Of a DNA stretch of 64,000 bases, positions 22,101 through 37,095 are shown piece by piece (the first letter of the stretch is position 1; every line of letters starts with the position of its first letter). The position numbers were made by a program, and so were the translations under genes. This DNA is from Stratiolaelaps scimitus (lineage: Eukaryota > Arthropoda > Arachnida > Mesostigmata > Laelapidae), in NCBI GenBank assembly GCA_019614645.1, contig JABWDB010000009.1, positions 4,135,501-4,199,500 on the forward strand, given 5' to 3'. Under the pieces are notes generated by a model that saw only the letters and a list, made by a program, of their open reading frames with translations, was not told where the DNA came from and ran no database searches.

Positions 22101-25100
22101 GCTAATGACAATGTATGTGGTTAGGAGAAGAATTGTGGAAATATGCATTGAAAAATACGGCCAATTGCTGAATCTCTGATTGGCAATACCCCGTAGATTA
22201 ACGATTAACACATGTGTTTTGGTCCCACCCCTCAGGTGCGCCCATCGCTCGATGTTTCACTATCGCCCCACCATATTTTTTCCTTTACCTAAAACGGTGA
22301 AGCAGTCAGACAACTACTACTCCTAAAAAAGGCGCAACGGCAAACAATATACGCCTATCATATCCGCATATTATAGGCGAATATTGTCTGCGTAGTACGA
22401 CGAGAATCCTGCGCTGAAAGACGCGAAAACTCTGTACCCCGACAGCGTAGCTTGAATGGGGCACAGTGCTGGCTGCTATATTGGGAGCCGCAACATATTG
22501 TGGAGAGCCACGCAGTCATGGTCCCGTCCCCCGCCCCCCCAAGCATGTCCTTCCCACCACTTTATGCTGACGTCGATGCAGTGCCATCGGTAGCAGTGTC
22601 ATGTACGTCGGGTGCCTCGACGGCGTAGTTGCGGGTCGCCCGTAACAAGGCGGAATGTTCTGCTCCATAAGGTGGTCGTTGTGGGAGTCGTAGAAGCATA
22701 GGCGAATCACCATCGTAAGGCCGCCACCACCGCCGCCGCCGCCGTTACAGACGCCGACGCTGCGATCTCGCTGCCGCCGCCGCCTCCGCAAACACCAGCG
22801 CCTAATGGCATTTCTATGATATTTTCCCCTCTGCGAAACTAGAACACAAGGTGCACGAGTGGCCGGGTATGGATCGAGAGCAGGGCGATACCAGCGCTGC
22901 TTTATTGAGTGCTCCGCGCTGAGGGACCACCTCGATGTGGAAATCACTGCAGCAGGCCTTCCAGCCACTTCCTGTTCAATAGCACCCGTTGCCTATGTTG
23001 TTTTAGCTGGGGCCTTTGTCGTCTGTGTGTACGCATGCTATAGAAACGATTATGACCTCACTCTCTAGCGACATCGTCCTCCGCGCACTAACTACCGATT
23101 AATGGTCCGGAAGGCCGGGGTAACTGGTGTGCCACTTTGGTGCATAAAGAATGCTACAAGAACAGGGGAGGGTATAACGGTGGGATGAAGTTTCTATTGC
23201 GATTGCTGTTATTTGATTGGAATACATGGAATACAATGCAAAATATCGAACAATACAAGATATGGATTGCACCAAATGACATATCGGGTCGAGAGGCGTA
23301 TTGGTGTGCGAGAACCTCGTTGTCTGGCCAGGTTGATTGGATCGACATTTGACCCGGTGGTCGACAATTGAGCATCGGTACATAACGCCGAAGAGACACC
23401 GAATGAAACCAATAACGGGTAACGTCGAACGCGTACTAATGCAAAAAGGCCAGTCAAAAATGATGATTTCTGCCCTCTGGAAGATCGGTACAACCTCGGA
23501 ATTTCCGGACAGCGAAATTGCGTCTGCATATTGTGCAGTTTATAGATGGACCGACTCGCACTAGCACAGCTACGTAGTAACCTAAACAAATCTCGTTTCG
23601 CCGACTGACCACATGTACGTATACGATATTCTTTGTTTGACCTTCTGAGCCGCTGCTCGGCGGTACGGGCATGGCGGCTGGTTTTCACCACTCGGCGGGT
23701 GGATAGGCACAAACTGCTATTCCCACACGGTTGTTCTCTCGGTCTCTCTCTCTCTCTCTTTCGTTGTCTCTCTATCCTCGCTCTGGATTCACTTGGCAGC
23801 GATCTATACGGATTCCCCGCTAACCCAAGGAGAGCAAAAAATCCTTGTCAAACACAGAAGGGTACTAGAAGGAAGAGGCCGTCTCGCTGTGGGTCGGACA
23901 AAACGCTGTCCTGGAACAAGACAGCAGGCGCTGCGCAAGCGGACATCCTATTTCAACCACGGCCACAGCTGCCACAGCGGCGGATCATCTCCTTTGCAGC
24001 GGGCCTGCCGAAAGGCGGCACGAGCTGATGAGCTGAGGGCATATCACACACATCGCGTCGCGGGTACGGGTAGTAAAGGCGAGTTGAAAACGAGCCTTGT
24101 GGAACGCCGCAGCAGCTATGCCCTGCTCCCCTGTAAGCATAACCGCTGTCCATAATGGCCTCCGCTCGTTGTCGACAATGAAAACAAGGGATATATGGAA
24201 CAAGGGTTAGACCTGGAGCTATGCGGCCTCGTAGATGCACATACCCAAGGAGCCAGACACACTCATGAATGCATCTGTGTGCTGTGCGAATTATATTGCT
24301 GGTTATGAACTATGGTAGGCACAGCGTGACCTGAGCGAAAAACTGCTGGTCCGTCGTGAAGCAAACTGGCGTTGTTGTTCATTTGTGCACTAAATGACTG
24401 TATATTAACTGCAAGGGCACTTGCAGTCGTGCGAGCGCCGCTAGCTTTGACCACCGATCTCGTTACCGTTCTAGTGTCGGCAGAGTAATTTGAAATCGCC
24501 GCAATAAATAATTCAATGCAGCACAATTGAAGTGTGAAACCTTTCGGTATGAGGACACTCCTGAGATCCTGATTGAGATGCGGCGTTTATAGCAACAAAC
24601 ACGGACATCCTAGGAAAGATTCAGATCATCACAATTCGCAGTAGCGGAATCCTTACGATTGGTTGCTCTACTCTAATCGGAGCTTAGTATTTTGAACTGA
24701 AAATCATCCAAGTCCCAGCATCTTTCTAGCGCACATGCGTGTGAATTTGCGGTCGTTTACTGCATTACTGTAGTTTTTTCCGACTCTATCTCGGTGCGGG
24801 GGCTATACGGGGCAGACCTTTCTAGGTGAATATTCTGTCAACATAACATAAAATCGAATTGCCTATATAAAATTTGGCAACGGTTGGTCTCTACATATGT
24901 TGTAGACGAAATACTGGGAGCCAACTTTCACCCGTTGTAAATATGACAGATATGAATTAATTGATGGTTGGCTGGGTGGGTGGCCGGTGTGCCCGAGGTC
25001 GATTAAGCTTTAATCTTTCCTCAATTGCTACGAAACCGGATACAAATAATAATTACAGACAGTCCCGTACCCTTTTTGGCCCCGGCTCGGTCGTGCACCT

Positions 25101-26199
25101 CCTAAAGCTCATTTTGCATTGTAATTGTCTCCTGCTGTCGCTGCACAATCCTTGTGGATGTACCGATTTCGCCGAAATGCCATCCGACTTCTCTGATCCA
25201 CCTGGCCATAATCACCACCCTGACTCACACATCATTAGTGCGATTAGAGTGATTTCACTTTAATCTCGATCCGTAATCTCTCTATTAGATCGTTTCCTTC
25301 TTAGGTGACAACATATAGAAACACACACGTAATTTTTTCTGCAGTTTTATTAGCAAAATTTCATTTTCGTTCGTTCCACCCACAAGGCCACTCACATAGG
25401 TCATGTAATTTATTACTTACATAATCTATTAGACCGTATTCTCAGGCAATGACGATATTACGATTCTAATCATACGCTACCGATCCGAACGTCTTATTAT
25501 GGAACCAAATTTGGAAGCAAGGACATTGCATTACGCGTTCCCGAAACTACCCATAATATAAAAAAAAAAAGCTAAGGGCTCGCCTGTACCCACTATGTGT
25601 CACCTGAAAAATGCCGAAGCTTGAGATATCCCTCAACGGCTATTGTCGCGAACTCCAACGCGATATATATTTAATAGCTATAACACTTATCCAGCAGAGC
25701 CACGCCTGTCGATTTCGGAAGCGTTACACTGTGCACTATTCACTGATATCGACGATTCACATATAAAATCGTCGATATGTGTACATTTTTATAACTAATC
25801 TCACTAAGTTAGACCCTATCTGTCGCCGTGAATGTATATTACCATTACTTTTTTTCGAGGGGTGTCGGGTGGGTGTTGTTCTCAGGGAAAAAACAGATCG
25901 CTTCGCAGACTATCAATGGATAAAGGTCGGTTAGCGTCATCAATCTCTGTCAGACAATGGATAATAAATTTAAAGGCGCAACCTTTGCAATTGTCGGAAG
26001 CCGCATTGAAATCCAATCGCTGGCGATGGGAAGCGCCGGGTGGGAGATACTCTTTACGTCGGTGGCAGTTCCGAAGCTGCGGAACGTTTTTACTCAATCA
26101 CCTATAAATAGAATGACTGTTTGTCTCGGATCTGGCGTCCACCCGATCAGCATCCTGCAGTTTTGACCCGTAACATATCTAAAGTTATTATTAGTAGTA

Positions 26200-26200
<1 letters not shown>
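19136..26200. other. Non-coding stretch, no gene recognised
   Basis: ORFs of up to 167 codons occur on both strands but carry no domain, signal peptide or splice context that I recognise, and most overlap each other in several frames. A GCC/CCG-rich tract lies at about 22720-22790 and a CT run at about 23737-23760. A short near-palindrome (CCGGCTGAC repeated, then CAGCC/GGCTG) is at 19300-19345. Confidence 0.5.

Positions 26201-26230
<30 letters not shown>
26201..26230. repeat. (ATT)n microsatellite
   Basis: About ten ATT units on the plus strand; the reverse-complement motif (AAT)n occurs at 30725-30748. Confidence 0.9.
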
Positions 26231-29200
26231 GAACAAATGAATACGATCTACTTTGATGAAGTCAGACCACCAGATTAGCTACTATGCGATTTACTCAAGC
26301 AGCAATCTATAATCGAGCGTTCCCCATAGTCATTACTGCTCTGATGCGAAGGTCGAACGAGATGAACTCGAAAGCAGGGCTGGTCATAAATAGCACGACC
26401 GCTGTTAATGACGACTATATTTTCATTTAGCCAGCAGCGTTTAATGACAGCTGATTGCTCTTAGGCTGCAGTAGTCATGCGAGTTATTGGGTTGAGTTAG
26501 GCTGGATGGGGTCGAGTCGGCTAGCAGGCTATACAATGCGTTCCACCCATCCACGAGAGGCAGCCCATGTCGTCCCGTCTGCGCCACCGACCCTCCTCTC
26601 ATAGGTAGGTGCATCTCGCAGGATATCGGCTGCGCAGCTCGCCCGATCAATAAAGCGATACCCTGTACGGATGGTATTTATTTATTTAGTCTCAGAGTCC
26701 GTAAATAGCAGCAGCAGCAGCAACATCAACAACAACAACGAAATAAAAAACTAACAGAGGCGTTAGTATGCCACAGGGGTGGGAGAGACAAGCTTCATTT
26801 GTTTGCTTTTTTATTGTGCTCGAAATACGCAAATAGTCCCACACAATATATCGTATTTATACGTATGGATATGTACACACACACACACCTATCTGTCCGT
26901 CCATATGTCGAGATAGGGGCTCTCTGTGTATTGCCGGAGGAGAGAACGAGGCTGGCGCAGCATTTTCGTCTTCATTGTCGACGTTTTTATTGGCCTCATA
27001 CTGATCGTATGTACTCCGGGAGCTGCGTCTGTCATCGACTCTCCGTCTTGTCTTTCTCGTGCAGGGAGACGTGCCGCGAAATCGATGACTGTCCGTGCTT
27101 GCTCGGTCGATGCTGTTCAACTGATTGCCGACCGAGTTGAGTGCGAATCAAGACAGAAGGGATCAACTCGTACAGCATGGCTCGACCACTCAAGCAACCT
27201 ACCCCGCCTCCTGTTGTATCAGAATAATTGGTAAATTTCGGCTGTCGCATCATGATTATCACCATTATAAGCTAGTGAAAGCTAAAAAAATAATTGAATT
27301 CTGTGTCATCCGTCTGCTTATATACCGGGGCCGCTATCCTCCATGCCCAAAGTATAATCCAAGACCAACCAAGGTGGTGTGTGTCTTCGCTATAATTGGA
27401 CGGTCGCATCACAAATAACCCTCATATTAAATGATGATATATACAATGTAAATATATGGCTGACATTGAGAGGGAGAGAGAGAGAGAGAGATTGAAGACA
27501 GGTCATACCGATAGTTGGCGTGGCCTCAGGGAGGTGTGGATTTGCCTCTTGGTATCTCGCGTAGTATTGCGGTAATACGGATAACAAGTAGGGCGAAATG
27601 TCTGATGGGAGAGAGCACGGGGGAGCAAGCTCTTCCAGCGAACGAAAGTCCATACCAATGCCTGTCATCATCTTGGCAGAGTAGACTGCTTGAGCACGTC
27701 TACAGTTATTATCCGATCGATAGACTAATACACATACTGGACTGACTATAACATCCGTAAGCGAGTGGTTTCGCTAAAGCTTACTAGACGTAGCAAATGC
27801 GAGTTTTTGTAGCACATATTCGTTAAGAAATATAGCGTTGAGTGCCAACACCAGATATTGCATAGCTGGGGCCAAAATCGCACAGATATACATAGGGTAT
27901 TGTTGTAGATTCGTTGACTGCGATGACATCCGCGGCATAAAAATGCTGACGCAAACAAACACACAGCCAAACGCGGCTTTCGCGTTTATCTTATCTATGT
28001 GATGTGAAATGACCATTTAACCGGTAGTGTCATAAAAACAAATCAAACATTGTTACGTTTACTCATGTTTAGGTAGCCACAGTCCACGTCTTGAGCTTGG
28101 CTCCTCTCATTTTGGCTAACAAAATGTATCCGGAAATGGACACCTCTCCGTCGGCCTGTCTCTGTGTCGTGCCGTTCTGAGTTTGTCCCTGAGATACTCT
28201 CGCTTGCAAGCTGGTATCCGACTCGCTTTCAAATAGGCTCGCTTCAGCTCTCTCGCGGTGGACACGGCACCCACCTGCTGCGCGATAATAGCCCTCTCTG
28301 CTCAAAGCTGGTCTTAGGACCAGGGTAGCTAGCTCGGATCTCTGTGATCTCAGAGTTTAGATAGCTGTAAAGGGCAAAGGCTCTCCTCAATGTGTATGTG
28401 TGTGTGTGTACATAGCGTAGACGAGGTCTTTATGGATAGGGGCTCCTTCGGTGGGCGAGTGTCGGAGGACGGAGAGAGTAAGTGAGAAGAAACTCTCCTT
28501 GTACGGTGTCTCAGCCTCATAAAAGGCTGAAGTGAAAGGAGGCAGGCTATAGAAGACCGTGATGTAGGTCGTGCTGTTCGGTTTGGTTATATTCGACAAC
28601 GTGTGCTCATCAGAAGAGATCAACTGAGTATATTAGTCACATGTCCGTAAATGTATTTTATCCGCCCTTTACGATGGGTGTACGGAAGGCCTAATCCTAT
28701 AGATTCAAGTGAGAATACCTTAGTCGACAAAATGTTAGCGAGCTGCCTTGGCCGTAAATCAATAATCGGATAGGTTAAGACGGAGGAATCAGCAATCGAA
28801 TAAATCCGAAATTAACATCGCTATGTACCGTGTCACTATAGTGCTTCATTGTCGTGTCGAAAATGGCAATAACAACTCGAAATAGTACTTCTCCAACAAA
28901 ACAAGTTTTATTATGCTATGTTTGAATAAATGTATTAAGCCAGTTTTTAGCTCGGGGACGCTCAGCTTAGAGCGTGCATCATCGTGTACGGGAATGATAA
29001 TAGTACCGAGGGTAAGGCATACATCCTTACAAAAAGCAGTGGGAGACATTTTCCTTCGTTGAGGACAGTTAGTAGCTGAAATTCAAAAGCATCCATCCCA
29101 CAACTGAGGTCGCTCTTCGTAGGACGTCTGAGACTAGTGCAATTAGACACGGCGCACATAATACGTTTCACGACATCTAAGTGTCTGGTTGCTGACCAAT

Positions 29201-30724
29201 CTGTATGATGGGGCATTAGCTTAATAATCTTGCAGCAATTGGAACGCTATGTTCGTGTCTCCCCAGCTATTCGATTATTTTTCTGCCCTTTTTTCAACTA
29301 CCATGACAGACGACTCGAAAAACGAATTGCTAGATCAGAGTTGGATGTCCAACTGCGTCACACAATGCCCATGAAAAAAAAAAATATATATATACATGTG
29401 TGCGTGTATAACGAGCACAACGATTATTATATGTAAAAGCACTAGTATGAGCCTCTGCCCAATGGGTGTAGTTGTATGATATTATAATACATAATCCCTT
29501 CCACAGTTAACGCAATATGGACCAGACCAGACATTGAGCCGCGCCAATTAGATAACGAACCTCAAGTACAATCGTCGAAAGCGGCGTTGCTGGTGAATTG
29601 GGCCGTCGATGTGATTTGCTGAACGCATTCCCTATGATATTCCATATGATGGATACATAGGCACATAAATGTGGCCAGACACACACTGCCGTCCAGGCTC
29701 GAAGTGGAATTCAGGACGACCAATTTAACAGGGCCAGATTGAGGCCAGGGTTCCTGCCGCTGTTGTAACCCAAGGTAAAAGTCAACCCGAGCTAGTTGGC
29801 CTCGTCTGCTACCTTGAATAGAGAGACAGACACAACGGTCGTGTCACGGGAGTCTGCACTGAACTACGGCAGCGGACAACGGGAAGAAAGAGAATTAAAC
29901 GCGTACGAAACCGCTCCTGTGCGAGCGAGCGAGAGAGAGAAGAAGGGAGGGAGAGGGCTATTTAGCTTACCTCAGAGATGAATTAACCAGAGTTCTGAAT
30001 AGGAACCAAAGATGTAAGTGCGTATAAAGCTACGGCGCAGGGTAGACGGGGCTGGTAGACCCTTATGCCTCGGGACGTCTACATACGAAGGATCGGTCAC
30101 TGTCGCCGTTTGGTAATATGATATAAATATACGCTTTCGTTGCAAAATGGATCACTCAATGGGCGCATTTTCTATACAGATGAACGTCTACATATAACAT
30201 GCATTTCTAGATCGATACTGTTCGGCGATATATGACACTGTGCCCATACATCGGGCCAAAATGTCTATTGAAGTGCAATGGGATGCCGCCATATTTCTAA
30301 TCTTTTTGTTTTTTTTTTATTGGTGCTCTACGTTATCCGTAAAGATTACTATTATCCTCATGGCGGCATACAGTTGGTAGCCATTGCGGTGAAGTTCAAC
30401 TGACACGCTTCTAGACGTGTTCTTACGGATTTATAATCGATTTGAGAACAGAAGATGATCTATGAGGTTGAGGATGCTCGTCCGATCACCAGCGAGTGCG
30501 GCCAAATATTGCTGATCACGGGGCGGCCCAACGTTCAAGGTGCCAAAACTGATTCGATCGATGAAATCATACAATAAATAACTATCAGCTACATCTGAAG
30601 GTGTGGGTATATGTGTCTGCATAATAACTGTGTTTATAGATGCTCGTGGTGAGAAGAAATGATAACGTGTTACATTCGTAACAAAATGTAGGGAGCCGCT
30701 TCTTGGTAACTTCTATCATAGCTT

Positions 30725-30748
30725 AATAATAATAATAATAATAATAAT
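30725..30748. repeat. (AAT)n microsatellite
   Basis: Eight AAT units on the plus strand. Confidence 0.9.
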
Positions 30749-33148
30749 GTACGTGTTGTTCCCCAGAATGTATCCAACGTGAAGGATAAGCAAGGGGAGC
30801 CGATAAAAGCTGTGAGCCCCCACCCAGATTTGGCAAGATTTTGTTAATAGTGGCTTTGACATCACGAATGAATAATTCTGATCGAATGGATCTCATAATA
30901 CCCCTCACTGTGATCCGTGACAACGTTGTCTGTCAGACTGATATGCAGGCTGCATTCGCGTCCCGAACACACATCGACCCACACTCACTATGGCTCTGAT
31001 CATGCGAAGCCGGTTTCTGCGCCGCTCGTCGTGATCAAGGCCGGTACCGACACGTGCACTGAAACTCGCTCTGGAAAATGCCAACCTGACCTAGCTTAGC
31101 TAGCTGGTCATCTATTATACATATATTTGTCAGACGAGTGATTGGATGGGGCAAGGCCGTCGTCAACCTCTCGTCTGGCCGGCCCGTTATGGGACTATAT
31201 ATTTGTGTCGAGCTGGACACTGTGAAGAACTTCAACTCTGGGAAAGGACCAACGCCATGCAACACTCAATAGCTTATGACGTTATACAAGGGAAAAACGA
31301 CTTAACGAATTATTTACTAAATATCGAATTAAGATCGCTAAGCTTTTAGAATACACGTTGTTGCTTCCATCTAAGTATCTATATCGAAAAAGTTAAAAAA
31401 GACATTTCATTGAAGGTTAAACTCGTGGACGGTTGGAACGTCGAACGTTGCCCAGCCTTTCATCGCGTTGAGTTATTTTCCGTAAACCTGATGAATGGCC
31501 ACATCCATGGGTAGTTCGATACTGTCGAAACGCGATCGACGTCCATCATCCCAACGCAGTGCGGTTGTCTTTTTCGAAGATGTCCATAAATATACGAAGA
31601 GTTGCTAACACAATCCTGAAAAATCTTTCTTTCCAGAGTAAGTCAGAAATCGGCAATAAAATACAAAAGCCACCTTTCACGTCGTCTAAGGAAACAGGGC
31701 TAGGCTTGTTGCTGTCCAATGCGTTGTGCAACGCGACATGTGGCATGCCACGACAGCGACCAGTGTGCGCGAGGTAAACAACACGTATGGATTACGCAGC
31801 GCCCACTGGAATTGGCTTCACGGACACAGGATGAACTAGTGTGGGGTTACTTTTGACGATAAGTGGCTTCGTTCATTACCTAGCCCCCCTCGTAGGCCTA
31901 TTTGTGTTATTTATCTCGACGATGATTTGGGTCCTCCCTTGGTCTTCTGCTTCGCACAACCTCTTGTCAGGCTGATAAGCCTGTCAACTGTTTCTCGCAA
32001 ATGTACTATGCGCGCGGAAAGGCTCGAAGTGCGACTTGACTACAGCTTGATACTATCTCTGCGGGTCCATTGCGGGATGGTGCCATTTCAAGCACGTATG
32101 CCACCGGAGGAGTCAATCGCGTTATTCATTCACGCGCTGAGCCAGTAGATACTAGACTTCCATTAGCGATGCGAACGCGACCTGCGTCTAATAGAGATGC
32201 GAGACGTCGACAGTCGATCCTATGCGAAATATCTACTGCGGAGGAATCCTTCGTACAGGGCTAGGTGTATTCACCTCGAGTGGAACACATGAAACCTTTT
32301 TAAATTAAGCTTGCCTGTGGGCAAAGTCAAACCACTGTCGCAGCCGACAGCTCAAGGGCCATATTTTAGTAGGTTCGTTGAACGAAGCGATCCACGCGCT
32401 TGTTTGGATGATCCCGGAGCATACGGAGCCTTCCACATACATATGTGTTCACCACCAGAGAATACTGCTATTTTATTTAAACTACATCATTTAGTCACCT
32501 ACGTCATGTTATTCAAACAAGGGAATCTAGTAAAATGGTACAAGGGTGAACACGGTAAAAACAGGAGACATGTAGGGTCAGCTCGCGTGAAGAATCTAAA
32601 TGAGAGAATAAAAGAAAAAAAAGGCGAAAAAAAAGGCCGGAGAATAGACTGGGCCTAAATAATAGACCGCAATGTAATACAGGCGTATCGGGTGATTTCA
32701 GCACAAGGCGTCTCCTTTCGTAAATATGTAGAAAGAAGTGGTTCTTAGGCGCACGTTTAGCGGCAGCGTTCGTGTCCCCACACGAACTATCTCTCCCTAT
32801 GGGGTCGTATGGATGTGAAAAAGCCCAGCGTTTGGTTAGTGATGGGGATATTCTACTCGTGCGTTGCGGATTTTTTTTCTTTCTACCGACAGTCCGAAAG
32901 ATAGCGATTGCGTGTCAAGCCGCCCGAAGGCTACAGCCACAAGCTGCTGTACTGTGCGTTTACGTACGGACGATACGTCAACCCCAGCTGTGACCCAGCG
33001 TAGGGCGGCGTCGGAACCTATGATGCTTTAGGGGTAGATACATGGCCGAGGAGGCCGGCGATGACAATTAGATAATTACATATGTTCCGTTCTGCCATGT
33101 TCACTGCCTGTGCATACGAACCACAACACCAGAAGATTGTGATAAATC

Positions 33149-33181
33149 ATATATATGTATATATGTGTGTGTGTGTGTGTG
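33149..33181. repeat. (TA)/(TG)n compound microsatellite
   Basis: AT/GTAT followed by about eight TG units. Confidence 0.9.
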
Positions 33182-34892
33182 ACATGTATGTGTTATTATG
33201 TCGGCCTAACGTCTGACAACTAAACTTTTAGCACCCGTAAGAGCTCCCGAGCGGATCACCTGGTGAATCAACTGTTCATTCAAAGTTGTGTTAATAACAT
33301 GATATACAGTGTTGGTACCATACCGTTGCCAGTGAACGAAACGTCTCAACCATCACCGCTACTCGTTTAAGCAATGTAAGCTGCTGTTGAACGCTTACCG
33401 CAGCCACTGGTGTGGGCTGGTCAGAGTTCTTTTGGGAGTATGCTTCTTTATTTGGGATGGGCGTTTCTAGCGAAATAATCATTCAGGCGCCTATCATCGG
33501 GCCGTACGTCCGTCACGCATCCACACACAATGCTTATGACATCTGCCTAACACTAACATTGCAAGCCGCCATCCGTCCATAGCCTCAGTTGGTTACTTGC
33601 GATCGTTTCGATCAGCAATGAACTTCGGTCCTTGTATCTATGGTTATAATCGAAAATGACCGACAGACGATGGACGGCTTCAATACATTCGAATAACAAC
33701 GTAACGCCATTTAACTGTGCCTTAACTATCATAAGAGGAGACCGCCAATTTTCAATTCGTCTCTGCTCGAGGCTGAAGAAGCTTGTAGAATTCCCTAATA
33801 CACCGATCATGTGACCCGTGTAGCGAAAACCAATTCGAGCAGATTGTGCCGATGTTTGTATAGGTCTTCGTGTGGTGTGTGTGTGTGTGTATGTTTGTAT
33901 ACAGTAGAGAAATATAGAAGTTAATTAGATCCCTTCGAATATCATCCGCCACGAGACTAATTTGATTTCCCAAGGTCGTCGGGTCACTCGGCGGGCCTAC
34001 GGATATAGACAACGAGCGCCTGCAGCTAGCGGTGTACACCTTGTATCAAACTGCACCTCCTCCATTGTTTCCTTTTGCAAAATTTCAGCAGACCTCGAAT
34101 ACAGCCGAAATGTGAATACACCGAGTTACGGATGTGGCCTGACTGTGCAGATTTGATCTTCCGCGATGTACTGTTTGTTTTTGCCTTTTCGCGTCATATT
34201 ACATAGCGCTGTTTGCTGTCTGAAGGCGTCGGCTGACCACTACAGGCTAGTCTATGATTCGAACACCAGCGGCGTAGAACGGATTATATGATGTTTTTTT
34301 TTACTACTTTTATATATTATGTCTTGTAATTTGTGGCCGTCAACAAATTCGCATATTCAAATAATTAAAAAAGAACATAAGCTCATTACTGGCCCCTACC
34401 GGTTTCCCGATGAGCGAGCCACAACATATACTGTGATATTCAATAAAACAAAGGACGACACGTAAGGCGCTTGCGGCTCTGTCTGACCCTACATAATTCG
34501 ATTTGTGCTGACTCCTCTATATAATAAGTGACCACACTGGTGATTAAAGGGTGACGTTGCGTACGCGTGGGCGTCTACTTGTGTCGGGGCGTGACCACCG
34601 GCGACCGCCGGCTTTGGAAGGTGATACGCTGTCTAGTGGCCTGAAACAGTTCGCACGCCGGCTGCCCAGAAACCGATCGCTGTCCCACCGATATTTTGTG
34701 TGCTGGTCTTATACCTGCCGCTTCGACGGCAGCTATCCGTGGAAATGGTGGGTGTCGCCCTCGCTAGTACACTGTGCCTTTTGATTCGAATTTTGACACA
34801 TAAACAAGCAACCGATCACTAAACACCTACAAACGAGAGCGCCTTGTGCAGACGCTAATAACATACATAATATATCTCGGAGGTGGGAGCTG

Positions 34893-35041
34893 TTTTTCCA
34901 AGAGGAGGCACGTTTTCCATCCTCCACTAAAAGTGGCAGATCCAGCGCAAGGTTGACGTGGAGGGATGACAAATAGCCCACCTTGCCTACTAAAACCATC
35001 CCCTATTGAGAGCCTACCTCTACCACGGACTCGGCACGCTA
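34893..35041 (+). repeat. Dispersed repeat family 2, copy B
   Basis: Aligns with 2226-2413. The shared landmarks run in the same order and orientation, with a deletion of about 30 bases relative to copy A near its start. No coding potential. Confidence 0.65.
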
Positions 35042-35218
35042 GCCATAACTTTGATATTCGCGGAGATGTGTAACTGACCCGGCAAATAGACGAGTTTAAG
35101 AGTCTCCAACGACAGGCAGATCCATCTGGTGTCAACTGAACGCTGTTATGTTTCTCTTAACTGGGAGCCGATTTTTTTGCAACCGCCCTCGCCGCCCCTT
35201 CTGCATGTACGGTAGCAA

Positions 35219-35231
35219 TATATATATATAG

Positions 35232-35268
<37 letters not shown>
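35219..35268. repeat. (TA)n microsatellite
   Basis: About 50 bases of alternating A/T with one GATATG interruption. It accounts for an Ile-Tyr repeat in a minus-strand ORF, which should not be read as a protein. Confidence 0.9.
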
Positions 35269-35270
<2 letters not shown>

Positions 35271-37035
35271 CTGTGTGGTCGAATTTGGTTTGCTCCAGGA
35301 GAAATCGTAATGGCAGCTCGGTACGACCGTGCCGTTTGAAGTGGCTTGACTTGAGCTCAGCCCCGAGCTGATAGATGTCGAGATGGTGACGTTGCTTCCA
35401 CCAGCCATCTTCTCAGGCTTCTCACTGTCAGCTTGTGCCAATTGAGTCGATAGCGAAATTGTGCCGACAAATGCTAATCTACTTTGAGGTAAGGCAAGAA
35501 AGTCGATGTTCGGACAGCGGAAACGAACGGACAAAATGGTTAACATCATTATGTTTTCTCTTAGAGCCGATCTCCACATGTTGGTTTACTTTTACTGCTG
35601 TGTGAAGGCTCATCGAGCAGGGGGGGGAGGGCATGCTGTTCTTTTTTATTACGAGTAGACGGTTGGTGTCTCAGCACTACAATAGAAAGCTCTTCTTTTT
35701 TCAGTGTCATGTCGCTATCAAAACTGTGTAATTCGTCCAGGTCGAACTGTTTTAGCAGGTGAAATTCGCGTTCATTTGTTGATTTGCGTCGTGGTTTTGC
35801 GGCGCTACATGGGGCACAAAGGATGATATCGAAGTAAAACAAAGAAATTGCTCAAGGACCTGTCTAGGACTAAAAATGCCAACCGTCGTCCTCCTACATT
35901 TGACTTTGATCAGCAACTGGTTACAAGAGTGATGTACCGGCGGAAGCGTCTGATTTTTCTACGGACGCGTACGCATTACAAGACTTCAAAATATTGGCGA
36001 AGAAAGCAGCACTGAAACTGCTGCTTGAACGAGGCTGTTGGGTAAACCTTGTTGAGAAATTACTGTTTATGTAGCACTTGTAGCACAGCTGGCTACAATT
36101 TCTCATGAAGTACAGGCGCTTACGCGTGCGAATTGGATCACACTAGAATACGAGGAGAGCTGTTCAAATTACAGAAAATTAAAGGGATTTCGACGGCAGG
36201 CTTGCCGACGAAGCAGGGCCAAACAGAACACGCGTTGTCGGAGTACTTGTCGACGCGTGCGTGCCAACTCTGTCCGAAGATTCATCTAATCTTTGGCAGT
36301 AGTGTTAAGCACCGTTGACGGGCTACAGTCGATGGGACGTTACGAGATGCGGTAGTATATTCTACACGACAGCGCACAGCATAGCTATAACTAACGCGAG
36401 AAGTGGTCCTTCAAAAAATTGACGGTAACCATGGCTCTCACATTGTCACGGCTGTGCAGCCGTTGTTAGAAATGTTTGCTTGGTGAACGTTGGAGGTGAG
36501 TGACAGTTTGCCTCTGGTTTCTCACGAGCCGAAACAAAGCAGTGATGATCTTGTTTGTTCATCATGGGTAAATGACGTTCGTAATGTGTTTTCAGTCGTC
36601 GTATTGTTCACTAAATAGCTATGATTTGTCGTCGGTGGACTACGTACAATCTCGTATAAGAGATTGTGTCTCATGAAATTCAGCTGTCGGAAATAGTAAG
36701 GAAAGCTACAACAGTGGATTATCGCTGGGAAAGACGGAGTAGACTCAAGCAATGAAACGAACTCGGCCTCAACTATTTTCGATTCCAAAGAAAATCAGGC
36801 TCAAGAGAAAAATGTGTTTTTGACTGTACTCCCGTGTCGACTGTCAACACTCTTTTTTTTATATAGGGTAAACCGATTCTAGGTGATTTATCCCAGTGTT
36901 CTGCTTTCCGCTGTGTCCATACTGTGACCGCCTCTATTCCACCCTCCGCTGGCTGACCACCTAATCCCTGTAATAATAATAATACCATATCTCTTGGCAA
37001 ATCTTGGCAGGTACAAGTCCACGTCGACTCGCACG
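35269..37035. other. Non-coding stretch, no gene recognised
   Basis: Open frames at 35157-35579 and 35561-35842 (minus) overlap by 19 bases but show no known domain. The first runs through the (TA)n tract. I do not call them genes. Confidence 0.45.
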
Positions 37036-37039
37036 AGCC

Positions 37040-37095
37040 CGCTGGGATTCGAACCACAGACTCGATGGTGATTTTAAGCCTCCGGCTCTACACTA
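37040..37095 (-). other. tRNA-like / Pol III promoter fragment
   Basis: The minus strand contains a perfect B-box, GGTTCGAATCC (37045-37055). TAGAGCCGGAGG (37079-37090), which weakly resembles an A-box, lies upstream of it at tRNA-like spacing. No acceptor stem pairs. It is probably a tRNA-derived SINE fragment or decayed tRNA. Confidence 0.4.

Larger units (their letters stand above)
26231..34892. other. Non-coding stretch, no gene recognised
   Basis: No supported coding region. Simple repeats include AGC/AAC near 26709-26740, AC near 26876-26888, GA near 27471-27491, TG near 28391-28410, AAT at 30725-30748 and TA/TG at 33149-33181. Open frames of up to 115 codons look like chance. Confidence 0.5.

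Noticed and set aside
23209..23712. 167-codon minus-strand ORF
   Set aside because: No recognisable motif, and several other frames overlap it on both strands.
35157..35579. 140-codon minus-strand ORF with an Ile-Tyr run
   Set aside because: The run is a translated (TA)n microsatellite; the rest shows no domain.
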